Shown piece by piece: positions 1 through 11,765 of a DNA stretch of 64,000 nucleotides; positions within the stretch are counted from its first letter, which is position 1; each line of letters begins with the position of its first letter. Source of the DNA: Hsuehochloa calcarea (Eukaryota; Streptophyta; Magnoliopsida; Poales; Poaceae); the NCBI GenBank assembly GCA_036346395.1, contig CM070601.1, positions 8,739,763 through 8,803,762 on the forward strand. Reading direction: 5' to 3'. The notes below the pieces were generated by a model. That model searched no databases, was not told where the DNA came from, and saw nothing but the letters and a program-made list of their open reading frames with translations. Both the position numbers and the translations under genes were made by a program.

Positions 1-2170
1 TCTGGAGACGTCTAAACCAAAAGATCGATTCATTCCATTTATCCTATCTCTTTCTTTGATCAACTGTGTTGAGGTATTGAGTTGTTGAACCAAGTCGTCC
101 CTTTTCCTCTGCGTGCACTGGGAAGGAGGGTGAGCGGATATCTCTGAACTATTATCGCAGAGTTCTCCTACATGGGGCGGTAATAAGGTTTCTGGGCAGC
201 TCATCTGCGCGACTGCTTTCTGCACTGCATCCTACGACTACTCGCTTCACTACGACATCTATGATCTGCATTGCATCGAGTCTGCACCGCTCTCTGCACT
301 GCATCCTACGACTACTCGCTTCACTACGACATCAACGATCTACACTGTATCGAGTCTGCACCGCTCTCTGCACTGCATCCTATGACTACTCACTTCACTA
401 CGACATCTGCGATCTGCACTGTTTCGTTTTCTTCATCAAGTCTCACTGTAAGTAAGTCGTACGACCAGTTTTTCTGATGCAATGAGTTGGCTGCTATTGA
501 TATCGCTTTATGTATCTCTAGTTATTTGTGATCTTTGCCTCATACGAAAGTCTGGAATTAAAATGTTGTCCAATTTTCCATTTTACTTTGGAATTAGTAT
601 GGAAATCAAATTGCGAAATTTCTCTTATTTTTTCTTCGAATTCATATGTGAACCAAATTGCTATTTTTTATTTTTATCCTGAAATACAATTATTTAGGGA
701 TTTCACTTTGAAATTCGTATTGAAATGAAAGTGGCTATTTTATTTTATTTTTATTCTGAATTTTAGTTATTTTTTTGTTGGATTTCGTACACAAATCTAA
801 AGAATTATTGTTTACTTTTTATTCCGAATTATCATTATTGGAATTCATATTGAAATCAAGTTGTGGCTTCCTTACTAACCGCGGCGACCTCCCATCTTCA
901 CTAATGTCAACAGGTATGCTTTAGTCGTTGTCTAACGATGTGAAGGATCTTTTTGCCATAACCGATGTCCCCATACTAACCGTAGCTAGTCTTAAAATAC
1001 AAAGCTTCATCTTCTCTGTGCTAGGACTTTTTCATCATCGAGTTTCTTTGGCTACTAACTTTTTCAACAACGCCGATGCTCACCACTTGTTATCGCAGCC
1101 CTTGGCTCCTTCAACACTGGAATTTCTCTTCATTGGCTCCAACGAGCAACACGACATTGTCCTCATCTCTGTCATCGCCACTTCGATTCTTCGCTTTCCC
1201 GTGAGTCAATGTTTTCTTGCCGGATTGATAGATACTGTTGCACTCTTTCGTGATCTTCTTTAACACCATTTGTGCTATCCCCCTTATAACTTGTATTTTT
1301 TATTCAAAATTTTAGTTTTTTTTAATTTTTATTCAATGGGAAGCAACGAATTGAAACATGTGACCTTGAGGAAAAACGTGGTGACTTATTTTGTGTCTCC
1401 CCGTCACCATTTGCGGCATACTTATTATAAGTTTTATTTGTATTCAATATTTAAGTTATTTTATTGGAGTTCGTGTACAATTCAGATTGCTAAATTTATT
1501 TAATTTGTTCCAAATTTTAGTTATCTATGGATTTTACATTGGAATTAGCATGGAAATCAGATTGCAAATTTTCTTTTATTTTTTATTCTAATTTTTTTGT
1601 TCATTTTCTTCGAATTCATATCTGAATCCAATTGCTATTTTTTTTTATTTCAAATTATAGTTATTTAGGTATTTTACTTTGGAATTTGCATCGAAATCAA
1701 ATTGCTTATTTTAGTTATTTTTTTTGTCGGATTTTGTATACAAATCTAATTGATCATTTTGTCTAATTTTTATTTTGAATTATAATTATTGAAGTTCATA
1801 TCAAAATCAAATTGCTAATTTTATTTTATTTTTGTTTTGAATTTCATGGTTTTTTTTGTAGGATTTTGTATATGTAATATCTAATTTTTGTTAATTTTTA
1901 TTCCAAAATTAGAGTTATTTAGGTGCTATACTTTGGAATTCGTACGAAAATTAAATAGCTAATTTTATGTTTTTTAGATCCTGAATTTCAGCTTTATTGT
2001 AATTGGTACGGACTCTTTTGCTTAGGAATTCGTATGGTAGTTGAATTGTTGATTTTTGTTTATTATAAATTTTAAAGTTGTTATACTTAACATGATATCT
2101 TTATTTTAAATCTAATTTGTTATAATCTGGATCGACTCGGTTAACTATGTACATTTTTATCTTTTTTTTT
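1..2170 (+). repeat. AT-rich repeat family, copy 1 (truncated by window edge)
   Basis: No gene is recognisable. The stretch has a 5' part with a 74-bp tandem repeat, a GC-richer block at about 890-1265, and AT-rich blocks at about 550-880 and 1300-2150. The AT-rich blocks consist of degenerate repeats built on GGAATTCRTATKGAAATCAAATTGC followed by T-rich sequence. The GC-richer block and the AT-rich tail recur in inverted orientation at 61209-61730 and 55700-56472, so this is a dispersed repeat, probably TE-derived. The ORFs within it are short and composition-driven. Its family is not recognised. Confidence 0.6.
220..425 (+). repeat. 74-bp tandem repeat, 2.8 copies
   Basis: Units begin at 220, 294 and 368 with CTGCACTGCATCCTA and keep an exact 74-bp period; the third unit is partial. 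The first two differ by a few substitutions (for example ATCTATGAT against ATCAACGAT). The two 64-68 aa frames over this interval are repeats of the same codons and are not genes. Confidence 0.85.
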
Positions 2171-5100
2171 TCCACCTATTAAAGTGAGAATTAACCACCC
2201 GGACCACGCGCCATTGGAGGTTGGTACCGGGTGCCGACAGAGGCCATGGTCAAGGAAAGGTGGGAATCACCATGTCTCAGTTCTGAAGGTGACTACTGGC
2301 AGAATCCGAACCAGATCTTCTGTGGCTGATTGTTTTGGTGTAATACTCGTTAGGCTGTTATGATGGTATACTACACTGCTACTACTACGAGTAATACACG
2401 GAGTAGAAAAGGAAAAGGTATACGGATTTTATACGTTGCGTTACGTGTAGAGCTAGCTAGGGTACAAAGAGGTAACTGCAACTGCATGCCGCTAACCATC
2501 TCAAAAGATGCTGCTCTCTAGTCTCTATCTATGTATCTCTCGTGCTTAGCGCGTAAAAGCATTCTTAAAGCAATCTCGAGGCCTTTTTAGGCGACAGCCT
2601 TTTGAACAACGATCTCCTTGGGCGAACCAAATTGTTAATTGTTCTCTCTGATGCATTGTACTACTCCACCAGATGTGAACAATGTGCATGCAGTTGTACT
2701 AGTACTATCAGTAATTAACTTAAATCAATCTCGATAGATTAGCTGAATGTTTTGCCATCACACGTGCAAGTCCACGTGAGTTTCGAGTTTGAGATCGCTA
2801 AACTAGACTAGCTGCTGTTAATTGCGGCCTTGCGGGGTCCACTAATCTGTGCCATTGACTAGAGTAGAGGCAGGTATATACAGTATATACTCCTGCTTCA
2901 GGATGGTGGCCTAATTGTGTGGTTTAATTAAACCAAGTGATCAAGTTATAGTAACTGATTTTCCACGGACACGGTTTAATTCCCGTAGAAATCGTTCAGT
3001 GAGGTCAGTAATAGGAGCGTGCCCGTGTTGTACTACAGCTCGAAGTAAGGCCGTGGAAAAGTTTTTGCGTGCTTCCTTCCACGCACATTGCATCCATATA
3101 ACACCTAAGCTAGACTCCTTTTCCTCGTGAACCCTGAGCTAAGCTTCTTTCCGTTCCTTGACTCGAGGAAATCTAAAGAAGGAAAGCTCAGTCGATACAT
3201 ATCCGTTGAGTTCGTCGCCAGCTATGCATGCATGATTTATGATCGATTTTGGTACGTTGAAATTCGTGTTATTCTAAAAGGGAAAGCCGATCGACGTCCA
3301 TGAAAAGCAGGAGAGAGATTGGCTTAGACCGACCGGTGTGCACTTTGGACTGGAGATTCGCAATGTTTGGTTCGGCTCTTTTGAAGCTTTAACGTGCGTA
3401 GCATAGCTGCAAGGCTGTAATTTTGCCTGCTGTTTCCAATCTCTTTTACTTTCACCACTGCTACATTTTATCTCGTTTGCTCCTTTCATGTTTCCTTCCT
3501 TTTGATGCTTCTTTGATTTTTAATCATACGACCATAGCAGCCTTCTTCTATATATATATATAAAGACGTACGGCTACTACACCCCTGAGATAGTTATCTT
3601 ACGTTCAAGAATAAAAAAATTAAAATAAAGATAAAATCACACATGAGTAATCCGTGATCGACCTATCGCATGATACCATACCCCGATGGAGAGCTGCTTT
3701 TTTTAGATGGATGAGCAGCGAGCTACTGAAAAACAGTACAGTCGTTCGGTTAAACAGAATGCGCATCGACTTGCGTGCACGGTAAGTACAGCAGCGTCTA
3801 GGTGCATCACCAACGTGTTTGTATTGCGACATGTCATGGATGATGTACCACGTACGTTCTTTCTCCGGTGCGCGCGCGCACCAGCGCACGGCGCGACGCA
3901 AAAACCCTGACACGAACATTGATCGGTCCTAACGAACCCAACCACGTGCCGTCGCCGGAGCCCGGGGCTAACAGGTCCGGTGCCCTCGCCTGCATGACAC
4001 GAATCAACACGTACTGATCGATGTACACACAGTGTGACGTTACAGGATCGGCCGCTTAAATCTGTTACGTCTGAGCCTGCACGCGTACGGCGCAATATGT
4101 GCCGACCTGATCAATGATCCGAAGAGATCTACGGAGCAGGCCAGTGGGCTACGCTCCTACAGTCCTACACACGCGCGATATCGATATGCATCTAGGAGTA
4201 TCACGTTGCACGCTCCTCGACGCGACCGGGCCAGGGCCAGGGCCAGACCAGCGCTCTGCCGCGGTACGTATTCCGGTGGCACGGCAACAACCCAACGCTG
4301 CGCGCGCCTCGTGATCCGCGCGCCAATATGAGCAAGTATATGCGTGCATGCATGGGAGACTGTTCCACGGGTCACATGCCCCAGCTTTTGACCGCATGCA
4401 ACTGCAACTGCAATTGCAACCCTAGTTGGCAAGAGCACTCGAGATCGGTGAGTAGCTCTCCTTCCCTGCGCGCTGTTGATGATGCGTACGTCGTTGTCTC
4501 GGCCAGTCTGTCAGTGAGCGGTGAGTGCCTTGGGTCCGGTGGATGGCCGTACGACGTGGCATTGGTTGGAGGGAGACGCAGGCGCCTGTGCCTGCTGGCT
4601 AGCTAGCTCTGGCTCTGCCATGCCTGGCTGACTGGCTCGGAGCTTGCAATTGCCATCTCTCTCTCTCTCTCTCGCTGTAATCTCCGATCTTGTCATGATG
4701 ATGTAAAACGCAGTAACAGTCAGTCGCCATTGCTATATATATGACGCGCCTACACTGTACTAGTAGCTCGTTTTCGTTACCAGTTCCAAGGGACGGGACA
4801 CCGGCCGGCCGGCCGGCATCTTCCTCTGATCTCTTTGCTTATTGCATGCTTCCTTGATTTGATTCTCCTCCTGGCAATCTAGAGGAGAGAGAGAGAGACG
4901 TGCGCTGTAGCTAGCTCCGGGATAAGTGCGGTAGATGGCAGTGTGATCGCCGCGGCCTGCTTCGACCAGTCAGTCAATCGAGTCACCCGAGCCTGACCAC
5001 TGACCGCATCACCGATTCACCAATCCACAGAGCTTCGGCTCAGCCTCGAGCAAACGAGTGTCTCTGTTTCCAGCATGAGGCATACATTTAAACCCAAATA

Positions 5101-5280
5101 ATCTACTCCACTCGACCTCTCAGTCAAATCAATCTTTGTACGGCGAGCCAGATCATAGCTGCCTACTTAGCTGCACTCCTACTCCCACTGGCATACCAGC
5201 TCTTTCTTCCTCATCCAAAAAAAGTTCGTTCTTCCGCGACGCTTTGCTTTTAATAAGAGCTAGCACTGTGGCTTTGCGAC
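2171..5280. other. Gene-free upstream region of the GATA gene
   Basis: No convincing gene is seen. Local simple sequence includes a TATATA run near 3550, a CT run near 4657-4676 and a GGCCGGCC run near 4802. A frame stays open from 2172 to about 2359 but has no start, splice context or recognised match. The interval from about 4700 to 5280 probably contains the promoter and 5' UTR of the gene starting at 5281. Confidence 0.5.
4734..4741 (+). promoter_or_regulatory. Possible TATA box of the GATA gene
   Basis: TATATATA lies about 540 bp upstream of the GATA start codon and is followed by pyrimidine- and GA-rich sequence that would fit a long 5' UTR. This rests on motif and position only; no transcription start can be seen. 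Confidence 0.3.
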
Positions 5281-6356
5281 ATGCTTCACCATCACAGCGA
5301 AAACGTCGTTAGCCCCTCCATGGTTTCCACCTTCCCTCTCTTCTTCCCGCGGCCCAAAGGCCAGTGGCCGCCGGTGGAAGGAGCCTGCGACGACCACAGC
5401 ACCGTCACCACCTCTCCTTCCTCCCCCTCCTCGTCGTCCACGGTCTCGGTCGACTGCACGCTCTCGCTCGGGACGCCGTCGTCGCGCCGCGCCGATCCGG
5501 AGCGGAAGCATGGGCCGCCGGCGTATCCGTCGGTGTCAGCTACCTTGTCGTGGGACCCTGCTGCCGAGTCCTACTATCGCCAACAGGGCAAGCCCACGAC
5601 GGCCGGCGCCGCTAAGGGCGCTGTCGGGAGCGTCGGCCACGATCCGCTCCTGGACCGCCGCTGCGCCAACTGCGGCACCACGTCGACGCCGCTCTGGAGG
5701 AACGGCCCTCGCGGACCCAAGGTATGCACGCGTGCTCAAACATTGCTCTTCGTGTTGTTGCTGCAACTGCACTGCATTTATTCTGTCAAGGTGCTAGATT
5801 TGCTCAAACATTAGTTACTGTTCATCTTAATAATACAGTGAAAATAAATTACATTATCAAAGCTTAATCCGGGGAGAACGCCAATATGTGACCGTGCCAT
5901 ACTGACATCACAATGTCACTCGTCATGTGAGTCGGCCAGAGCTTGCTGAGCTAGCAAGCGTCGTGTCGATCACTGGCATTGTTGCGTTTAATTGTACCGC
6001 ACATTATACATATGTACTCTTGGTCGTTTCATGACTTTTGCCTGTACATGTACGTTTTGGTGCAGTCCCTGTGCAACGCTTGTGGCATCAGGTTCAAGAA
6101 GGAGGAGCGGCGCGCGGCGGCAGTGACGGAGAGCGGCGGAACAGGGTGCGCCTGCAGCGCGCAACGTGCGCAAGGGCCAGCGCCGAAAGCGGCGCCCCGC
6201 GCCGTGTCGTACGCGGAGGAGGCGCTCCCGTGCGGCGACGTGGACGCGGAAGCGCCGTTCCTCGCGTGGCGACACATCGTCGTTCCGTCGCCGCCGGCCG
6301 CGGCGACGGCGTTCTCGGTCTGGCACGAGCAGGCTAACCTGCTCCAGTACAACTAG
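5281..6356 (+). CDS. HAN-like GATA zinc-finger transcription factor (2 exons, 243 aa)
   Basis: Nuclear DNA-binding regulator of the plant class B GATA group. Exons are 5281-5721 and 6066-6356, with GT-AG splicing in phase 0. The single zinc finger is C-x2-C-x18-C-x2-C, using C128, C131, C150 and C153, with the plant signature TPLWRNGPRGPK immediately before the splice and SLCNACGIRFKKEERRA after it. The intron therefore splits the finger, as is usual for these genes. The N-terminus carries VDCTLSLGTPS, a motif I associate with grass HANABA TARANU-like proteins (rice NL1, maize TSH1, barley TRD), which act in inflorescence and bract development. Which paralogue this is cannot be decided here. 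The first ATG of the open frame was chosen. The C-terminus is Ala/Pro-rich without a known domain. No lesion is seen, so the gene looks functional. Confidence 0.9.
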
Positions 6357-8232
6357 ATAGGAGGGGACATTGTACCGGTGGATGCTGCAACGTTTTTTGG
6401 GGGTGTTTTGTACGGTTGTAGGCGGTGGGACTATGCATGCATGTGTAGCACAGTGGAACTATAGCCTAAGGTATTTTGTCTAATCGCCAAATTTAGCTCA
6501 TCAAATTAACATGCAGAACTCTTATCACAAATCTCCACAAATGAAGAGAGTAGTGATGTGTGCGGCACTGCGCTCTCTCGGCTTGTAGCATGGGAAAACA
6601 CGAAAAATTTAATGTTGGCAGTGTTACTGATATTGGCCACTGGACCGTACCTTCCCAATCTTACTCGACGCTACTCCTTTACTTTTGAAGTGCTGCCAGG
6701 TGATATAAACCCGGCCCAATATGCAAACAGCCCACAAATTTGAGTCACTCGCCATGTCCAAACTCACAAAAATCCCTCGCATGGCCCGGGGCGGCACGCC
6801 CACTTGCGGCGAATCGCTCGGCCGTAAGCATGACGGGAACGAGGCACCATCCGGCACTCGCCATCAGAACCCCACCAATAATTTCCCAGTGGCTTAGAGG
6901 AGCAAGGTTCGCCGCAACTTGCACGGCCGGCGCCATTCATCTGTGCCGCCAAATTCGTTGCATCGCTGGTGCAACTTGGCCGGAGCGAGACACGTACAGC
7001 CTGCACTGCCGCGCCCGGCAGCTAATACCGGTCTTGTTCGTTGCTCATGTTTGTCAGTTGTCACAAACAACGCATGAGCAGCTGACTGGGCAATCAGGCT
7101 CTAAATTGCTAAATCGAGACAGCCATGCCGTACCCGAACATCACGTGCTTGCAGATTGCGATTGCACTGACAAGAACTCGTGTTACCTATCGATCGGTCT
7201 TCGCAAATGGACAGTCTATTCTAACGAAGAATGATAATTCGGCCGGAGGGGCAATGATACGATGCTTGGCAGATGACGTGATGGAACTCGAGTAATACTC
7301 TGTCCATTGTATAATGCTGAGGACGGAGAAGAGACAGCCACTTCAGCGCAGGCGAATCGGGCCTATCTGGCAGGAAGCAGCAGCCCGTGAACGCGAGCCA
7401 CGTCTAGCCACCAATCCTCCAGTGCATGCATGCACGCGTGTGTATCAGGAACCAAGCCTCCAGTAATGTTAGCGCTCAGTAAAAATAACATTTTTGAGTG
7501 TTTTTCGTAATATTCGGAAGAGTCAGTAGTCATAGCGAGATAAATATAATCCTAAATGTTTTAAAATTTAAAATGAAAACACTCTGAAGAGAAAGAGGAA
7601 CATACCGTACTCTTTTTTTCCCACCGCTAACCCTACATCCCCACTCGATTCCCAATCCTCCTCCGCTCCCATGCCTTTTTCCTCCTCCTTCCGCGCTCGC
7701 GCCGCCCTCCTCCTTCTCCTGCTCGGCACGTTTGGTTCCCTCCGCCGCCGCCACTGCGACGCCTCCTCCCTCCTCCCGAGCGCCGCCCACGTCCTCCCTC
7801 CTCCGGCACCGTCGTCCTCCTCCTCCCTCCTCCCCGGCGACCACCTGCCTCCGGTTCGGCCCGGTGTGGCCCAGCGCCTCCCTGGCTCCCTTGCCCAGCG
7901 TCACCGGCCCGTGCTCGTCCTCCCGCGCGCCCGCCCCGTCTCCCTGGCACGCGCTGACGCTTCCTACTGCGGCTTGGCCCGGTGTGCTTCTCCACCTCGT
8001 GATGCCTCTCCCGCCACCGAGGACACCGGGGTCGCCGCCGGGCGCCTCTTCGTCTCTCTCCCGCCCCCGCCGCATCTCCAGTCCCGAAGGTACCCTCTCC
8101 CTCTGCCTTCCTCGATTTCCCTCCCTGATCTGGTAAGTCGTGGTTCTTGGGAGCCTGTTAGGACGCAGCTCTGAAGGAGATACCGTAACAAAACATGGTT
8201 CCTCTGACTGCAATACTGGTAGTGCCCCAGAT
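6357..8232. other. Intergenic, no supported gene
   Basis: Nothing convincing is seen. From 7630 to 8130 the DNA is very GC-rich (CTCC and GCC runs), so long overlapping frames occur on both strands; these are composition artefacts. A GTAAGT donor-like site at 8131 suggests the GC-rich part may be the former 5' exon of the broken gene that follows, but this is inference. Confidence 0.5.
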
Positions 8233-8680
8233 GTGAAGAAGCCACCATCGGAGCAAAAGGTTCCTCTCCATAACCGCTGGCATCCGGATATCCCTCCTAT
8301 TGCTCATGTAACTGAAGGGGAATTATTCCGTGTTGAGATGGTTGATTGTACTGGAGGACGGGTTAGTGATGATAACTCTGCAGATGATATCAAATTCCTG
8401 GGCCTGACAATTGTATGTATATATTTTTCTTATGCAAGAGATGTTGTTTGATGTTTTCTTTACTATAGTATTCTCATTAAAAACAAGACTTGTGTCTCTG
8501 GCGACTTCTTGCGGTAGAGTTCTGCAATCTTGGTCCACTTCCTAGTGATGAGTGGGGTTATACTGCAATATTTGAAAGGGAGAACGGAGGCGAATTGTTA
8601 ACCGATCACTTCCCAAGTGCATGAAAAGCCATTTGGTATTTCGAAGGAATTTATGCTTACTCCCCTCAGATACCAGGTAA
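8233..8680 (+). pseudogene. Formamidase (acetamidase/formamidase family) gene fragment, broken
   Basis: Reading 8233-8412 gives a protein matching the N-terminal region of plant formamidase, including PLHNRWHPDIPP, VTEGELFRVEMVD and GRVSDDNSADDIKFL. From about 8500 the similarity resumes with CNLGPLPSDEWGYTAIFE and AIWYFEGIYAYSPQIP. Intact family members release ammonia from formamide. The piece is clearly dead. The middle segment (substrate-side sequence between DDIKFL and GDLL) is missing, a one-base loss disrupts the frame near 8514, and a TGA stop lies at about 8622 before AIWYF. No downstream two-thirds of the enzyme is present. It could be a processed remnant or a TE-captured fragment; no terminal repeats were found around it. 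Confidence 0.8.
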
Positions 8681-8872
8681 AAGTTTCTTGCTATTGCTGT
8701 GAACGAAGCTTTTCAATTTTACGTATAGGATCGGATACAACAATTAGAGAAGGATGAATAATTATAGTGTCTTATTTTCTAACTTACTGAAGAAAATCTT
8801 CGTTGGATTCAACTGATAACCGAATACAACGTACTCGTACGTATTTGTCTCCTCGTCGTAGTGGTCGAAACT

Positions 8873-9626
8873 GTCGGACCCGGATGTTCTAATCCCAAAT
8901 CCTCTGTGAAAGTACTATGCTATTTCCTGGATCAGTAGATAGCACTCATAGATACATCATTGAATCATTTCATACATGGTGTAAAACCATACCATTCATT
9001 AATTTAACACATCAGAGTTTACATAGACCGTATCGAGTCAAATTTTACAATAAAAGGGCTGAATAGGCCAAATGATTACATCACAAAAGTAACGGAAGCG
9101 ACAACGGAAGTAAAAAGGGTGAGAGCACATCTCTCCACGGGAAGTAAAAAGGGTGTGTACATCCGATATTACCCAAAAACTCAGATAATATAGGATGCAG
9201 TTAGGTACCAGCGGAGTCAGCTAGACTGGGGCGAGATTAGAACAACTAAGGACCAAACTATGCTTCAAGAACTCCTAGGTCTTCAGACATCTGGTTCCGC
9301 GTAGAAGTCGTAATCTCCAATATTTTCTGCTTCTGAGGGTTTGGGGAAAGAGCGAGAATGAGCACAACTACCGTGCTCGCGAGCCAACACACAGAATGCA
9401 ATAGTATACATGCAAAGCTTAACAAGGATGGCTCAGGTTCTTTTATTTGCTAAAGCAACATTTTCAATTATCATAAGTACAAATCCCTATGACTTAGCAT
9501 TTTAAACAAATTGCATTTTCAATAAAGAGAATTAAGTGCAATTATTAAATAACAGTAGATGTTACCTCCACCTCATACTTAATTTTGATAACGGCTACAT
9601 CTACCGATTATCAACACTGGGTAAGA
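8873..9626. repeat. Probable degenerate LTR remnant
   Basis: The sequence starts with TGTCGGACCCGGATGTTCT, which resembles a plant LTR terminus, and contains no reading frame of note. It abuts the truncated 3' end of the Gypsy element. A direct repeat of GGAAAAATCCAAAACAAGGG at about 9637 and 9690 marks local rearrangement. No partner LTR or target duplication was found, so the call is tentative. Confidence 0.35.
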
Positions 9627-9903
9627 CTACTCGGAAAAATCCAAAACAAGGGCTGGATGAGCCCACCACATTTCATTCCACCCATGAAGGAAAAATCCAA
9701 AACAAGGGATGGTTACTCCTTTCTTATAAAGAATCTTGCATTGGAGGCCCATGAGTTTTAGGAATGCTTTGTGTTTAACACCTGTTGTCAACTTCTGATC
9801 ACCCAAATGTATAAGACTTTTCTGATCAGTGTGTATTGTAAATTCTTGATGTTGTAAATAAGACCTCCACATGTAAACCGCCATGAGGATTGCTAAGCAT
9901 TTC
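9627..9903 (-). pseudogene. Gypsy RNase H remnant
   Basis: The frame contains AILMAVYMWRSYLQ, FTIHTDQKSLIHL and KHKAFLKLMGLQ, typical of the Ty3/Gypsy RNase H region that follows RT. Upstream codons are supplied by the inserted LTR (above 9904), so that part of the open frame is not retroviral-type protein. The domain breaks off at about 9690 in a local duplication. Confidence 0.8.
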
Positions 9904-11765
9904 TGTGGATATCGTGGGGATATGTGCATGATCTTAGGATGATGAGTCAATTGGCAATGACGTTGTTGGTTTGCCGAATCTCGTGTTTTCAGAAAAGTTT
10001 CAATCTTTGTCCGGACCTCGGCGGTCAAGCCGGCAAAGACAGCGATCAAGCCGGTCGTGTGGCGGTCAGACCAGCGGCACAAGGCGGTCGAGCCGGCCGT
10101 GTGGCGATCCGGCCAAACAACTCAGGCGATCGGCCGGCCAGACTTTGAGTGAGTTTGGAGCTAGGCCAAAAATAGAGTATGTAGGCAAGAGAGGGGAGTC
10201 TCCTACATTTGGTCTCATTTTTTTGGAGCTTCCAGTCAAAAGTTATATTCATTTGAAAATTTCAAAGAGTTCTCGGATTTCCAGGTGGAGTTTTGGCTAA
10301 GTCCTTTCGGGCGGTCTGACCGGCTCATACAAATCGGTCTGACCGGTTTGAGATCGGTCAGACCAACCAGGTAGGGAGGTCAGACCGGTTTCCACTTGTT
10401 CGTCGGCCATCTTGGCGACGTTGTGTTTTGATTATGTCTAGTGCATGAGTTTCAATGCTTTAATGTTGCATATTGCATATTTTGAGCTAACGTGTGTCAA
10501 GTTGTGAAGAACTTGTTCCCAAAGACGATTTCTTGATCTATTGCTGTGCAGGTGACTTGCAGGTCAACGACGGTCAACGGTGAGGTGGATCGGGACTAAA
10601 CTTGGAGAGTTGAGGTCCAAAACGATCATGGATGCCGGGTGAGGTCGTGTGACTCAAGCATGGTGCAGAATGGACAAGATGGTTCGAACGGCGCTTTGTT
10701 GCAGCTGGTTGGATCAAGCGGCGCGGGGGTCGGTGCAAGTGCCTTGGAGGTTCCGATGGGATTCGGACGGGAGAGACTTGCCGACACGATGAGAGTCGCT
10801 GATCAACCTACGTGGCGAAGCAGGCGATTGCTTCGACTGTAATACGTGTGTATGTGTCTCGTTTGTATTTGGCCTTAACGGGAGTCCATTAGGTGAACTC
10901 TTCTAGAACCTAGGTCTCACTATAAGTAGAGGGGGTGGTTGCAAAACAGCCCCAAGCATCTCATTTGCAAAAACCTAGTTTGTTTTAGGGTTTGGAGAGG
11001 AGAGGAGAGGCTAGGTCCTAGAGAGGTGATTTGTGTGTGTGCTCTTGGATTGAGCTCTTGTCCTCTTTGAGGGAGTGGTTGTAACAAGCAACATCTTGAT
11101 CAATCTATGGATGTTTGTTCAAAGATGAGTTATCTTGTGTTTTACTCTCTCTTTTGATGATTTTAGTGCTTCATTGATCCGGTTATTTTTGGTTGGTCTC
11201 TTGACCTCTTTTACCTTGCTATGATGTGTAGGAATACCCCTAGGATCATCTAGATTATCAATCCCCCACGAGCAAGATTTAGATCAAGTTTTTCGTTTTG
11301 CTCGGTTTTGAACCCTCCTTTGGTAAAACTTAAAAAGGTCAAAACTTTGACGTGGATCTGGACGATCGTTGCTAGGAATAGGTTCCATATATCCTTAGGG
11401 AGGTGTGTTCCAAATTTGGTCAAGTTTCATCAGGTAAATCAAAAGTTAGACCGATTTTCGTTTTGGTTTTGGGATGTCTACACTGTTACGAATGAATCGG
11501 TCGGACCAATTTCACAACAATGGCCGACAGCCAGCGATCGAGACAAACCCGTTGTACCGGTCGACCGCTCAGTGAGTTTAATCTCCATATTTTGAGTCTT
11601 TTGCTTAAGAGGTTAGTCGGATTCAGCACAAGTCTTCCTCTGTGCTTTTACTAATCTTCTTAGCTTTTATAGCTATCGAAGAAAAGTTCATGTTGAATTT
11701 GATTAAGGTGAAAATAAAGAAAGCGTATATTCACCCCCCCCTCTAGTCGCCTTTCCAGTCCTACA
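9904..11765 (+). mobile_element. Solo LTR A (1862 bp) inside Gypsy
   Basis: The element begins TGTGGATATC, ends GTCCTACA and is flanked by an exact 5-bp direct repeat, ATTTC (9899-9903 and 11766-11770). It shares ends and most of its length with solo LTRs B and C. A TATA-like CTATAAGTAG near 10920 gives the plus orientation. No internal coding region or second LTR is present, so it is a recombination-derived solo LTR. A C-run followed by TCTAGTCGCC marks the 3' end. Confidence 0.9.

Noticed and set aside
220..425. Possible CRISPR-like array
   Set aside because: Contiguous 74-bp tandem repeat without unique spacers, in a plant nuclear context.
928..1263. 111-aa frame with partial match to a frame at 61359-61544
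   Set aside because: The match reflects a shared DNA repeat; no protein domain and neither copy is conserved beyond the repeat.
3620..4438. Several 64-130 aa frames on both strands upstream of the GATA gene
   Set aside because: Overlapping, Arg-rich, no domains, and no splice or start support.
7530..8213. Long overlapping frames on both strands (227 aa minus, 167 and 134 aa plus)
   Set aside because: Low-complexity Gly/Arg or Ser/Pro proteins from GC-rich CTCC/GCC runs; no domain and mutually overlapping.
10670..10700. GGTTCGAAC resembling a tRNA T-arm
   Set aside because: No acceptor stem, D-arm or anticodon arm fits around it; inside a solo LTR.
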